DNA of 64,000 bases from CAVOAK01 sp963664465 (GTDB lineage: Bacteria; Pseudomonadota; Alphaproteobacteria; UBA8366; CAVOAK01), in the NCBI GenBank assembly GCA_963664465.2, contig CAXXSU010000002.1, positions 124,001 to 188,000 on the forward strand. Direction: 5' to 3'. The notes below the pieces were generated by a model. The model ran no database searches. It was not told the DNA's origin and saw only the letters and a program-made list of their open reading frames with translations. Positions 8,998-16,760 of the stretch are shown piece after piece (position 1 is the stretch's first letter; every line of letters begins with the position of its first letter). A program made the translations under genes and the position numbers.

Positions 8998-10329
8998 ATG
9001 GACACGATCGAAACAGCACAATTTGCCAGTTACGCTGGTCGCCAAAGCATCCCGAATGTGTCGGAGAATGCCGAACTGACTCATGTTGGGCCGGGGACGC
9101 CGTGTGGTGAATACATGCGCCGCTTCTGGCAGCCAGTTGAGCTCTCCTCTGAGCTGCGCGAACTACCCATTGCAGTACGCATTTTGGGCGAAGATCTCGT
9201 CCTGTTCCGCACTAAATCCAACGGAGCTGGTCTGCTTGGCCGTAACTGCTGTCATCGTGGTGCGTCGCTCGAGTATGGCATCGTCACCGAGGAGGGCATC
9301 AGCTGCTGCTATCACGGCTGGCATTACGGCCTGGATGGCGCAATCCTCGAGACGCCGAACGACCCGGATAGCCAGTTCAAGGAAACTTTGCGCCACACGG
9401 CTTATCCGGTTCACGAATACAAGGGTATCCTGTTCGCATATATGGGCCCCGCCGACGACGTGCCCGATTTTCCGATCATGGATACTTGGGAGGATCCTGA
9501 AAGCACGCTGGTGCCCTACTGCTATCCCTACCCATGCAACTGGCTGCAAGCGCTCGAAAACACCCAGGACCCAGTACACAGTGTGTTCCTTCACACCCGA
9601 ATCAGCGGCGCGCAATTCGAAGAAAGTTGGGGCGTGTTGCCCAATGTGAACTGGGTCGACACGCCGCTTGGCATGATGAATGTCAACGTGCGGCGTTGGA
9701 AGGACAAGGTCTGGATCCGCACGACCGAGCTCATTTTGCCGAACTTAAATCAGATCGGCGCGAGCACTGAGAAAGGTGAGCAGGAAAAATACCTTCAGCG
9801 CATTGCTGGATGCCGCTGGTTTCGACCGACTGATGACACCAACACCGAGATCATTGGCTGGCGGGTCTTCAACGATCGCGTAGATTCAGGCCCCCGAAAT
9901 TTGGACCGCATCGGCAAGAACAAGACCGATATCTTCGGGCAAATGGACGAAGGCCGGCCGTATGAGGAATGTCAGCGTCATCCGGGCGACCTTGAGGCGA
10001 TCGTTTCGCAAGGACCCATTACTGTTCACGCGAGAGAGAATTTGGCGGCGACCGACGCCGGCGTTGCGAAGCTGCGAACGCTCGTGCGGCGTGGCATTAA
10101 CGCAGTGAAAAAGGGCAAACCATTCGTTTCGCCGCCGCGTCAATCAGCGAGCGCTGTTTCCACTTATACGCAGGACACAGTCATTCCGCTGGCTGTAAAG
10201 ACCGATGATGATGAATTTATTCGCGAGGTTGGCGCGAAGGTTGGGCGGATCGTCATTAAGAGTGCTGACCATCCGCCGGAACGTCGGCAAGATGAATTTG
10301 CCGGCGCGGTTCGGGCGCTATCGTTCTGA
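8998..10329 (+). CDS. Rieske oxygenase alpha subunit, paralogue of the 6699 gene
   Basis: A 443-residue phthalate-dioxygenase-like subunit. Rieske ligands are C84, H86, C103 and H106; the mononuclear site QDPVHSVFLH has H194 and H199. All positions coincide with the gene at 6699, and long stretches are identical (LTHVGPGTP, CCHRGASLEYGIVT, VHSVFLHTRISG). The C-termini diverge more than the cores. Keeping both copies with complete active sites suggests that each is functional, perhaps with different substrates or as a mixed hexamer. The GTG/ATG region starts at 8998 after GTGGGGTGAAC. No reductase gene follows. Confidence 0.88.
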   Translation: MDTIETAQFASYAGRQSIPNVSENAELTHVGPGTPCGEYMRRFWQPVELSSELRELPIAVRILGEDLVLFRTKSNGAGLLGRNCCHRGASLEYGIVTEEGISCCYHGWHYGLDGAILETPNDPDSQFKETLRHTAYPVHEYKGILFAYMGPADDVPDFPIMDTWEDPESTLVPYCYPYPCNWLQALENTQDPVHSVFLHTRISGAQFEESWGVLPNVNWVDTPLGMMNVNVRRWKDKVWIRTTELILPNLNQIGASTEKGEQEKYLQRIAGCRWFRPTDDTNTEIIGWRVFNDRVDSGPRNLDRIGKNKTDIFGQMDEGRPYEECQRHPGDLEAIVSQGPITVHARENLAATDAGVAKLRTLVRRGINAVKKGKPFVSPPRQSASAVSTYTQDTVIPLAVKTDDDEFIREVGAKVGRIVIKSADHPPERRQDEFAGAVRALSF

Positions 10330-10564
10330 GTGTAGGCGGCCTTCACCAACCGGATCACCTGGCACTCGAAAGCCATTTCTCTGCAAGTTTGATATGGCCT
10401 TGGGACATTTCACCGCCGGCTAATCCGACCATTGAAGGATATTACGACAGAACTCAAACTCGGTCCGCGGAAAGCTTTGCGCGAAATCGTACACTGGTCG
10501 GTAGATAGCTTTGGGACGCTTTGAGAAATATTAGGAGAACAGGCTACCCGACTAATTCGGCTCG

Positions 10565-10598
10565 CAAAAAACAGGGTCTCGCAAGATTGGCGAGACCC
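10565..10598 (-). terminator. Leftward terminator-like hairpin with no evident gene
   Basis: GGGTCTCGC (10574-10582) pairs perfectly with GCGAGACCC (10590-10598) around a 7-base loop. Read leftwards, the stem is followed by TG and six T residues. No leftward gene ends here, so it either serves an unseen small transcript or is left over from a lost gene. Confidence 0.55.
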
Positions 10599-10797
10599 CG
10601 CCAGGATAGGATCTTCTTCGTCTAATAACGATGAGACGCAACCGATTATTTGTCAAGATGAACAATCTCCGCAAATGATCCTGGCTTGGTTCCAGGCGTG
10701 CGGAATCCGTCCATACAACGGACCCTAAAATGGACTCAGAACGCGTATATAGGCCGTTTTCCAAATAGATTCTGTGCGCTAGTCGCCTTGGAAGAGT

Positions 10798-10872
10798 GTC
10801 CGCTTTGGGCCAGAAACAGACGTTAGACACATGTGTTGAGTATGTCCCCTTGTGGTCAGTCAGTGGACGTTC
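10798..10872. repeat. Dispersed intergenic repeat, copy 2
   Basis: Begins GTCCGCTTTGGGCCA and ends TGGACGTTC; it matches copy 1 (523-643) at both edges but is shorter and more diverged between them. Confidence 0.45.
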
Positions 10873-11109
10873 AGTTGAGAATGCGCACTGCATAGGGTCG
10901 CCAATATGCGAACGCGTTCGCTTCCATGGAATCAGATCCGAACTCGTCGTTGCGTAACTGTTGCATCAAATCGCAAGCCTTCGACTAGCGCGAATTAGCG
11001 CAGCACGGCCACGCAATAAGTTTGGCACTCAGAAGGACCCGCGAACGAATTCAAACGGACCTCAATTCAGAGCTCGTCAATCGGAACAGATTCACCAGCC
11101 CTTATTTGA

Positions 11110-11125
11110 CCCCCCCCCCCCCCCC
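11110..11125. repeat. Homopolymer run of 16 cytosines
   Basis: An uninterrupted C run, followed 70 bases later by shorter C runs. It lies just beyond the broken HNH gene. Such a tract is slippage-prone in replication and hard to sequence, so its exact length is uncertain. Confidence 0.8.
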
Positions 11126-11201
11126 TTGCTCAAATTCGCGGCCATTTTTTACGCGACTGCCCACCGGTCTTTTCGCCCGGCCTCGTAGAAAAGTGACCCC
11201 C

Positions 11202-11543
11202 CTACCCCCAACGTCGATCCTCCTCGGCCGTCTTGCGCGAGTGGCACTCGTGTCAAAGCGATTGCAAGTTGTTCGGGTCGTCGGTGCAGCCGCGTCGCCG
11301 CGTGACGATATGATCAACGTCGGTTGCCGGCTTCTCGCATCCCTCGGCCTGGCACACTGGATCGCGGCGCAAGATGTGCTCGCGGAGCTTCCGCCACGCC
11401 GCACCGTAGCCGCGAGCGTGTGAGCTTCCGCGATCGCGCTCGTAGCGAACGGCGTTCGCCTTTGTGTATTTCTCGCAGTACCGGCTATGCGTCAGCTCTG
11501 GACAACCAGGGTGCCCGCACGGCTTGCGCATCGAGCGCGGCAT
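11202..11543 (-). pseudogene. Phage-type HNH endonuclease, nonsense mutation
   Basis: The frame starts MPRSMRKPCGHPGC and carries CEKYTKANAVRYERDRGSS, WRKLREHILRRDPVCQ and TDVDHIVTRRRG, the standard HNH nuclease found next to phage terminase genes. It stops at NNLQSL with TGA (11253). Reading through the TGA continues in frame HECHSRKTAEEDRRWG to a stop at 11202, exactly the zinc-site end of the family, where LQSLCHECH is expected. A single change of the cysteine codon TGC to TGA therefore removes the last metal-binding turn. In phages this enzyme assists DNA packaging. Neighbouring leftward genes are of the same phage type. Confidence 0.8.
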
Positions 11544-11568
11544 TAGCCGCCGCCGAACACCGCCCGGA

Positions 11569-11811
11569 TTATGCTCGTGAATGCGCCAGGATCGGCCGCG
11601 ATGCCGTGATATCGCCGCCAGCTCTAACCGCTGTCGCCGCCTTGAGAATTATCGGCGCGTATCTGCGAACCAACTCCATAACGGTCGCCGGCTCTTTGTC
11701 CTTGCCAAACGTCTTGCGCAACTCACGCATGGCGTCCTCGGCCTTGGCATAGAATGCCATAGCCTCCTCGTGCGCCTTGCCGTCGTCCTCGAACACCTTG
11801 AGATCGGTCAT
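11569..11811 (-). CDS. Small phage-type hypothetical protein
   Basis: An 80-residue, charged, mostly helical protein (MTDLKVFEDDGKAHEEAMAF, then AEDAMRELRKTFGKDKEP). ATG 11811 follows GGGGATGAT; a longer frame would begin at 11874. I do not recognise a family. It lies 25 bases upstream of the broken HNH gene on the same strand and is probably part of the same prophage module. Confidence 0.5.
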   Translation of the reverse strand: MTDLKVFEDDGKAHEEAMAFYAKAEDAMRELRKTFGKDKEPATVMELVRRYAPIILKAATAVRAGGDITASRPILAHSRA

Positions 11812-11908
11812 ATCATCCCCGCCAATAGAAAACGCCGACCCGGCTTTTACTGCCATGATCGGCGCTCTGTGCATAACCGCTTTAGAAGTTAGCAGGATAT
11901 GACTCGAT

Positions 11909-12295
11909 TTATGTCATGTCTGTAAACCGGAAAAAGTTGATCGACTTCTTTTGCCGTTCGAGAGATCGAGCAACGCCGGTCAGCGCCTTGACATAAACGT
12001 GCTTGAATAGGTGTTGCCTGGAGCGACCGTCAAAGGCCGTGATCCTATCCCAAGACGCACCACGCACCCGCGCCGCCACGACCTTATGGACACGCGGGTC
12101 CTCGATCATATTGAGCCATGGCAAGACGAACGTCGCGGCGAGGTCCTGGTCGCTTGGCGGTGCGACCATGCGCGGCCGACGCAAGCGATCGCTCGGGTCG
12201 GCCTCGTCATGGAACAGCGTGCGCCGTACCTCCGGCCAGGCCGCCCTCAATGGTTGCGGCACGTCACGCACCGAGAGCGCCGTCGTCGAGAGCAC
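11909..12295 (-). CDS. Phage-type protein resembling DUF6362
   Basis: A 128-residue basic protein. The series LRRPRMVAPPSDQDLAATF, LPWLNMIEDPRVHKVVAARV and GASWDRITAFDGRSRQHLFK resembles the DUF6362 proteins that lie between replication and packaging genes in alphaproteobacterial prophages, which look like helix-turn-helix proteins. It is leftward, like the HNH gene. The family call rests on remembered patterns and should be checked by a profile search. Confidence 0.55.
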   Translation of the reverse strand: MLSTTALSVRDVPQPLRAAWPEVRRTLFHDEADPSDRLRRPRMVAPPSDQDLAATFVLPWLNMIEDPRVHKVVAARVRGASWDRITAFDGRSRQHLFKHVYVKALTGVARSLERQKKSINFFRFTDMT

Positions 12296-12316
12296 CTGTG
12301 ATAAGACATTGGCGAG

Positions 12317-12859
12317 ATGTCCGAGATAATTGATTCAGTAGTTGTCCAAACCGCCCTGCTCATTGTTGCTGTGCTCGCCGGAATCGTCGCGATAATGAAT
12401 CTTTGGGACCGGTTCGCCGCTAATCGCTGGGCCGCGAGAAAACGAGATACTGCTGTAAAACGACTTTGGAAAATCGCCGAGGAGTTCAGTTTCTTGAACA
12501 GCCTGCGGCTCGATACGAGCAGATTCCTGGCATATATCGCGAACCAATTGGTTTTGGCGGGGGCCGGCGTCATATGCCTTTTGATTGGAAGTATCATGCT
12601 GTTTTCCGCCAGCACTACGGTGGTCGCGACGTTCGGTATGACGATGTACTTTTTTGGTGCAATTATCCTCGCGAGATTTGCTGTGTATGCACCTCGATTC
12701 GCCAACATTCTTAACTTCGACGAGTACACAGGCTCGACGCGAAAAGAGATAGATGCCCTACTGCAAAAAGCAGGAAGCCGGGGTGACGGTCTCCGACCCT
12801 GGTTCAAGGTATTCGTAGAAAATCCGACTGACCTTATACGCCCGCCCGACATTGGTTAG
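12317..12859 (+). CDS. Hypothetical membrane protein in the prophage remnant
   Basis: A 180-residue protein with three likely membrane segments: VVVQTALLIVAVLAGIVAIM near the N-terminus, then LVLAGAGVICLLIGSIMLF and VATFGMTMYFFGAIILARF, followed by a soluble tail. It runs against the surrounding phage-type genes and its stop overlaps the end of the ASCH fragment by 4 bases. Opposite orientation and a membrane-protein nature fit a cargo (moron) gene. I do not recognise a family. Confidence 0.55.
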   Translation: MSEIIDSVVVQTALLIVAVLAGIVAIMNLWDRFAANRWAARKRDTAVKRLWKIAEEFSFLNSLRLDTSRFLAYIANQLVLAGAGVICLLIGSIMLFSASTTVVATFGMTMYFFGAIILARFAVYAPRFANILNFDEYTGSTRKEIDALLQKAGSRGDGLRPWFKVFVENPTDLIRPPDIG

Positions 12860-13065
12860 CGCTCCCAATCCCAAAGGCCCTGCATGCCCTTTGCCGGAAT
12901 CGCCTCGGCAAGGCGCTGGACGTCCTGCAGCTCCCAGGCGTAACGATTGGGCGCGTAGTTACCAAACACGACCTCGAGTTCATCGAGGTTATCGAGAAAG
13001 TAGTCACCGACCGTATGGCATTCGACGAGCGTAGCGGTGGCCACCACGCCGCCGCGTGCCGAACG
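12856..13065 (-). pseudogene. ASCH-domain protein, C-terminal fragment
   Basis: About 70 codons matching the end of phage-associated ASCH-domain proteins: RGGVVATATLVECHTVGDYF, then NRYAWELQDVQRLAEAIPA and GMQGLWDWER. ASCH domains bind RNA or nucleosides. The N-terminal half is missing; further upstream the frame runs into non-coding sequence and through the tRNA gene, which shows that the 5' part was lost. Confidence 0.65.
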
Positions 13066-13256
13066 TCTAGAACCCATCCACGGCCGACGAATGGGCTCTA
13101 ACTCGATAGTTTCAGCTAAAGGTGAGCGAACAAACCTCGAACGTCGTGCACGGATTCTGCACGTGTCGGCCTGCCAATTCGTGCATTGTTCTGCCGCTAG
13201 CTGCTCAGCAGCAGCAGGCGATCGAATCCTAAAGTCCTCGGGCTGCTTGCGAAAAA

Positions 13257-13331
13257 TGGAGCGGGCGATGGGATTCGAACCCACGACTTCAACCTTGGCA
13301 AGGTTGCGCTCTACCCCTGAGCTACGCCCGC
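13257..13331 (-). tRNA. tRNA-Gly (anticodon GCC)
   Basis: Read leftwards from 13331, a 7-base-pair acceptor stem GCGGGCG/CGCCCGC encloses a D-arm (GCTCAGGGGTAGAGC), an anticodon arm with loop TTGCCAA (anticodon GCC) and a T-arm with GGTTCGAATCC. The 3' end reads TCCA, so CCA is encoded. The prophage remnant lies on its 3' side, where tRNA-targeting phages integrate, though no att duplication could be picked out by eye. Confidence 0.95.
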
Positions 13332-13526
13332 ACATTTGAGCCACGGCGCAAACCGTCGCGACGCCGCGGTCAAATAATGACCGCGTGCAGTGTAATCAAT
13401 GCCTGCATCGTTGCAAAGCGCAGGCGCATCTGCCTCAAGGCTCCCACGACTAACGGCAATTGGCCGGGATATCCCGCGAACTGAGTGTGTTGCCGCCGAG
13501 CACCGCCGGAGGGTATCAATCGGCAC

Positions 13527-13569
13527 ATGATGTCCGCAAGCCCGCCCAGATCGAGCGATGCTCTGCTAG
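13527..13569 (+). pseudogene. Prolyl-tRNA editing protein, 5' fragment (split by two IS elements)
   Basis: ATG 13527 opens MMSASPPRSSDALL and then meets CTAG, the target of the IS1380 copy. Joined to the sequence after the far CTAG (from 16761), the frame continues DRLSELGIAHKTYHHAPLFT without a break and gives a 172-residue protein, the normal length for a ProX/YbaK-type deacylase. The split at codon 15 leaves no start for a full protein. Confidence 0.85.
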
Positions 13570-15167
13570 CCCGCATTATTCACGCTTGGCGGCCGATTTG
13601 AGCGAGGCGAGCGGTATCGGCCGGGTTGACGGCGGCTTTCGGGGCGGGTTTTCGTTACGGGTTGGAGATTGACGTTCGAGGTTCATCCGGCGGCACGCGC
13701 CGCTAGGATCAGGGGCCTTGTGCGGCGATGGAGGCGGCCATCGCGATCAGGGCGTTGCGATATGGGTAGGCCGAGGGCAGGGCGATCTTGATGCGAGTGT
13801 TGAGCTCCTCGATGCGCACGGCGATCTTGAGGAATGCCCGTCGTAGCGTCTCGAACGTCGCGGTGCGCCACGGCGAGCGGCGGGGCGCGGTCCGGCGCAA
13901 CTGATGCAGCAGCCAATAGGCGGCGGTGTGCAGGAACAGCCGGAACTGGTTGGCTTCCCATCGGTGACACGAGGTGCGGTCGGATTTGGTGTAGAGCTTG
14001 TGCTCCTTGATCATGTTTTCCATCCGGCCACGGGCGCAATAGACCCTCTCGTAGAGCAATTTGGCGCGGCCCGGCAGGTTGGTGACGACGAAGCGGACAT
14101 CCGTCCCCCTTGCGGTGGCCTCGACGCGGGCAACGACCTTGCGCTCGCGTGACCAGCTTTTGGCCTGGTAGCCGGTCTGGAAGAAACGGCGCACCTTGTC
14201 CTTGCCTGATTGCACCCGGCGCAGCGCCGCGTCCTCGCACCACGGCTGGCCGATCTCGCTCAGCCGGGCGTTGCCGGGAAGCCCGAGAATGTAGCCGTGG
14301 CCCTGATCCTCCAGCAGGTCCATGACCTCGGGCGTGCCGTAATGGCCGTCGCCACGCACCGCGATCTCGACCCGGGGCCAATGGCGCCGGATGCGGCCGA
14401 TGACGTGGCGCAAGACCCGCGCCGCCTCGTCACCAGATGGCCGCTTGCCCGGACGCAGCAGCGACAGCACCGGCTTGGCGGTCGCCGCGTCGAAGATGTG
14501 GATGGGCTGAAAGCAGTACTCGTCGTAATGGGCGTTGAACAGTGCCAGTTGCTGGCCGCCGTGGACGGCATCAGGGGTATCGTCAATGTCGAGCACGATG
14601 CGTTGGGGCACGCGCTCGAAGCTGTCGCAAAACAGATCGATCATCGTCAGCCCCATGCGCGCCAGTTCGCGCCATGATGGGGCGTTCTCGAGCCTGGACA
14701 AGGTCGGCTGCGACATCAGATCGCGACCGCTCTCGGGCAGGCGACCACAGGCCAGCTTGAACGCCGGATCGAAGCGCAGCACGTCGAGGTCGTCGCAATC
14801 CTCGTATCCGCAGGCGATGGCGAACATGCGCGCCCCGATCATGTCGGCGTATGAGTGGGTGGTGCTCGCTGGATCGCGCGCATCGGACAGGCAACCGGCT
14901 AGGCGCGCGGCAAGGCCGAGACGCTTCTCGATCTCGCGCAGCACCAGCACGCCGCCGTCCGACGACAGCCGGCCGCCGGCGAACCGGACGCACAGTTCCT
15001 TGTTCTCGACGGGTGACAGTCCGGGGAGATAGGCGGTAATCTCATCCATGGTGAGCCGGGTTTCCCTGTTGCCGTATGGTCTTGGCCAGACACCAGAATC
15101 ATACGGAATCTCAACAGTTTAATCCACGCTCACCACCTCTTTCACGCCGTGCCGTGAATAATCCGGG
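13570..15167 (-). mobile_element. IS1380-family insertion sequence, copy 1 (1598 bp)
   Basis: Ends are CCCGCATTATTCACG on the left and, read inwards from the right, CCCGGATTATTCACG: a 15-base terminal repeat with one mismatch. CTAG is present on both sides (13566-13569 and 15168-15171), a 4-base target duplication. The right-hand CTAG is also the left flank of the IS1182 element, so this copy landed in the CTAG already duplicated by that element. It is identical in extent to the copy at 51764 and their translations are the same, which points to recent movement. Confidence 0.95.
13709..15049 (-). CDS. IS1380-family transposase, copy 1
   Basis: A 446-residue DDE transposase. It has the family opening RFAGGRLSSDGGVLVLREIE, FAIACGYEDCDDLDVLR, QPTLSRLENA, then IVLDIDDT and AVRGDGHYG, which carry the first two acidic residues of the active site. 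The frame is full length and undamaged, so the element should be able to move. All other open frames in this stretch on either strand are shadows of it. Confidence 0.95.
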   Translation of the reverse strand: MDEITAYLPGLSPVENKELCVRFAGGRLSSDGGVLVLREIEKRLGLAARLAGCLSDARDPASTTHSYADMIGARMFAIACGYEDCDDLDVLRFDPAFKLACGRLPESGRDLMSQPTLSRLENAPSWRELARMGLTMIDLFCDSFERVPQRIVLDIDDTPDAVHGGQQLALFNAHYDEYCFQPIHIFDAATAKPVLSLLRPGKRPSGDEAARVLRHVIGRIRRHWPRVEIAVRGDGHYGTPEVMDLLEDQGHGYILGLPGNARLSEIGQPWCEDAALRRVQSGKDKVRRFFQTGYQAKSWSRERKVVARVEATARGTDVRFVVTNLPGRAKLLYERVYCARGRMENMIKEHKLYTKSDRTSCHRWEANQFRLFLHTAAYWLLHQLRRTAPRRSPWRTATFETLRRAFLKIAVRIEELNTRIKIALPSAYPYRNALIAMAASIAAQGP

Positions 15168-15171
15168 CTAG

Positions 15172-16756
15172 CAGTCTGTCGGACTTGAGGGTCGGAATTC
15201 GGTGTTGAGTGATTTGGCTGTCGTCTGTCGGTGGCGCGATCGAAGTTCGGCGAAACCGCGAGGATGGGTTCGGATGGATCGATGGCCGGGCGATTTTCGG
15301 CGCTGCTGGGCCGTGGTCGAGCTTTCGCATCGATCTGTCGGGCCAACAGCGCCCTCACGAGGCCCTCTCCAGCTTGAGCTTGTGCAGGCGCTTGCAGTTG
15401 TAGGACAGCGCCACCAGGTCCCACTCACCGGCCACCTTGTCGAGGCCGCGCAGCGAGAATCCGGTGAAGCCGAGGGCCGCCTTGATGATGCCGAAGACCG
15501 GCTCGACGGTCTGCTGGCGCAGCCGGTACAGCGCACGGCCTTCCTCGCTGTCGAGCTTGGCGGCCATGACTTTGAGCCATTCGGCCTTGGGTTTCTTCAC
15601 CGGCACCTCGGTCTTGGCCGGGCGGAAGTCGTAGCGCCGCCGACGGCCCGACGACCCGGTCGCCACCAGAGCCTCAATGTCGCTCTCGGCAAGCGCCGCG
15701 ACCTCGTCGCCGTTGGCATAGCCGTTGTCCGCCAGCACCGTCGCGGGCCGGCCGAGAACGGCCGGGATCGCCGCGATGTCCGCCACCAGCTCATTGCGGT
15801 CGCTGGCGCAGTTGGTGACCCGGGCGCCCACGATCAGCTGAGAGCCCCCGGCATCCACCACGGCTTGAGCGTTATAGGCCTGGCGGTACTCGTGCTGCTT
15901 GCTCTTGCGCATCAGCTGGCTGTCCGGATCGCTCAGATTGCTCTGCTCGTCGGCGCGCGGCGTCTCGTCGGGCGGCTTCGGGTGCTTGCCCTTGGCCCGG
16001 CCGGTGCGCGTCTCGCGCGCCGCCACCTTGGCCTCGTAGTCCGCCCGCTCGGCCTCGGCGCGCGCCTTGGCCCGAGCCTCGAGGCGCCGACGCGCCGCAT
16101 CCAGCCGATCGCACAAGGCCTCCCTGCGTGCGATCTCCTTGGGCAGCGCCTGGGGGTCGTCCTCACCCTCGCCGTCGGCCGCCGCGGCACGCTCCATCAG
16201 ATCCGCGATGTCCAGCTTGAGCTGATCGATCAGCTCGCCCGCCCGCTCATAAGTCACCGAACGGTGCTTGCTCGCAGAGGCCTCGAACTTGCTGCCGTCG
16301 ACGCTGACAAGCCCGACCTTGACAAGCTTCAACTCCTTGGCCAGCAGCAGAACCTGCAGGAAACTCTCGCCAAACGCCGCCAGGTTGTCGCGCCGAAAGG
16401 TCGCGATCGTGTCATGGTCGGGATGGACATTGGCGGCCACGAAGCGCACCCCGATATCGCGGTGCGTCGCGCGCTCGATCCGCCGGCTCGAGAAGATCCC
16501 GTTGGCATAGCAATAGATCAACAGCGCCAGCATCATCCGAGGGTGATACTGCGCCGAGCCGGTGCCACGATGGTTGACCTTGAAGGCGCTCATCTCGACC
16601 CGCTCGACCGCCTCGATCACGAAGTGCGCCAGATCATCCTCCGGGATCCAGTCCCGAAGATCGGGCGGAAGCAGAAACGCCTGGTTCCGCTCGCAGTCGA
16701 TAAATTTGCTCATGGCGAGATTCTAACCGAAAATCTCCCCAAAGTCCGACACACTG
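15172..16756 (-). mobile_element. IS1182-family insertion sequence (1585 bp)
   Basis: Ends read CAGTCTGTCGGACTT on the left and, inwards from the right, CAGTGTGTCGGACTT: one mismatch in 15 bases. It is bounded by CTAG on both sides (15168-15171, 16757-16760). With the IS1380 copy it forms CTAG-IS1380-CTAG-IS1182-CTAG inside the proX-like gene. The order implies IS1182 came first and IS1380 entered its left flank. Confidence 0.9.
15355..16713 (-). CDS. IS1182-family transposase
   Basis: A 452-residue transposase with the usual IS1182 order: MSKFIDCERNQAFLLPPDLR, HPRMMLALLIYCYANGIFSS, VSVDGSKFEA (first acidic residue), a charged helical spacer of about 100 residues, VLADNGYANG (second acidic residue) and QQTVEPVFGIIKAALGF (glutamate), then FSLRGLDKVAGEWDL. 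It is complete and looks functional. A long open frame on the opposite strand is an artefact of the GC-rich codons. Confidence 0.95.
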   Translation of the reverse strand: MSKFIDCERNQAFLLPPDLRDWIPEDDLAHFVIEAVERVEMSAFKVNHRGTGSAQYHPRMMLALLIYCYANGIFSSRRIERATHRDIGVRFVAANVHPDHDTIATFRRDNLAAFGESFLQVLLLAKELKLVKVGLVSVDGSKFEASASKHRSVTYERAGELIDQLKLDIADLMERAAAADGEGEDDPQALPKEIARREALCDRLDAARRRLEARAKARAEAERADYEAKVAARETRTGRAKGKHPKPPDETPRADEQSNLSDPDSQLMRKSKQHEYRQAYNAQAVVDAGGSQLIVGARVTNCASDRNELVADIAAIPAVLGRPATVLADNGYANGDEVAALAESDIEALVATGSSGRRRRYDFRPAKTEVPVKKPKAEWLKVMAAKLDSEEGRALYRLRQQTVEPVFGIIKAALGFTGFSLRGLDKVAGEWDLVALSYNCKRLHKLKLERAS

Positions 16757-16760
16757 CTAG

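Larger units (their letters stand above)
10330..11201. other. Gene-poor region between the catabolic cluster and the prophage remnant
   Basis: I find no credible gene in these 870 bases. Present are an orphan leftward terminator-like hairpin (10565-10598), the second dispersed repeat copy (10798-10872) and a 16-base C run (11110-11125). An open frame at 10552-10893 on the reverse strand is a translation of the repeat. Confidence 0.6.

Noticed and set aside
10552..10893. A 113-codon leftward open frame containing VCFWPKADT
   Set aside because: It is read from the dispersed GTCCGCTT repeat; no ribosome binding site and no family.
13037..13339. A 100-codon rightward open frame ending in AMGFEPTTSTLARLRSTPEL
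   Set aside because: This is the well-known antisense translation of a tRNA gene and not a protein.
12856..13344. A single leftward protein of 162 codons across tRNA-Gly
   Set aside because: The N-terminal part (CGRSSGVERNLAKVEVVGSN) is a translation of the tRNA gene, a common false call. Only the last 70 codons match a protein family and are listed as an ASCH fragment.
14110..14993. Several long frames opposite or beside the IS1380 transposase
   Set aside because: The same frames occur in the second IS copy; they are arginine-rich shadows of the transposase gene.
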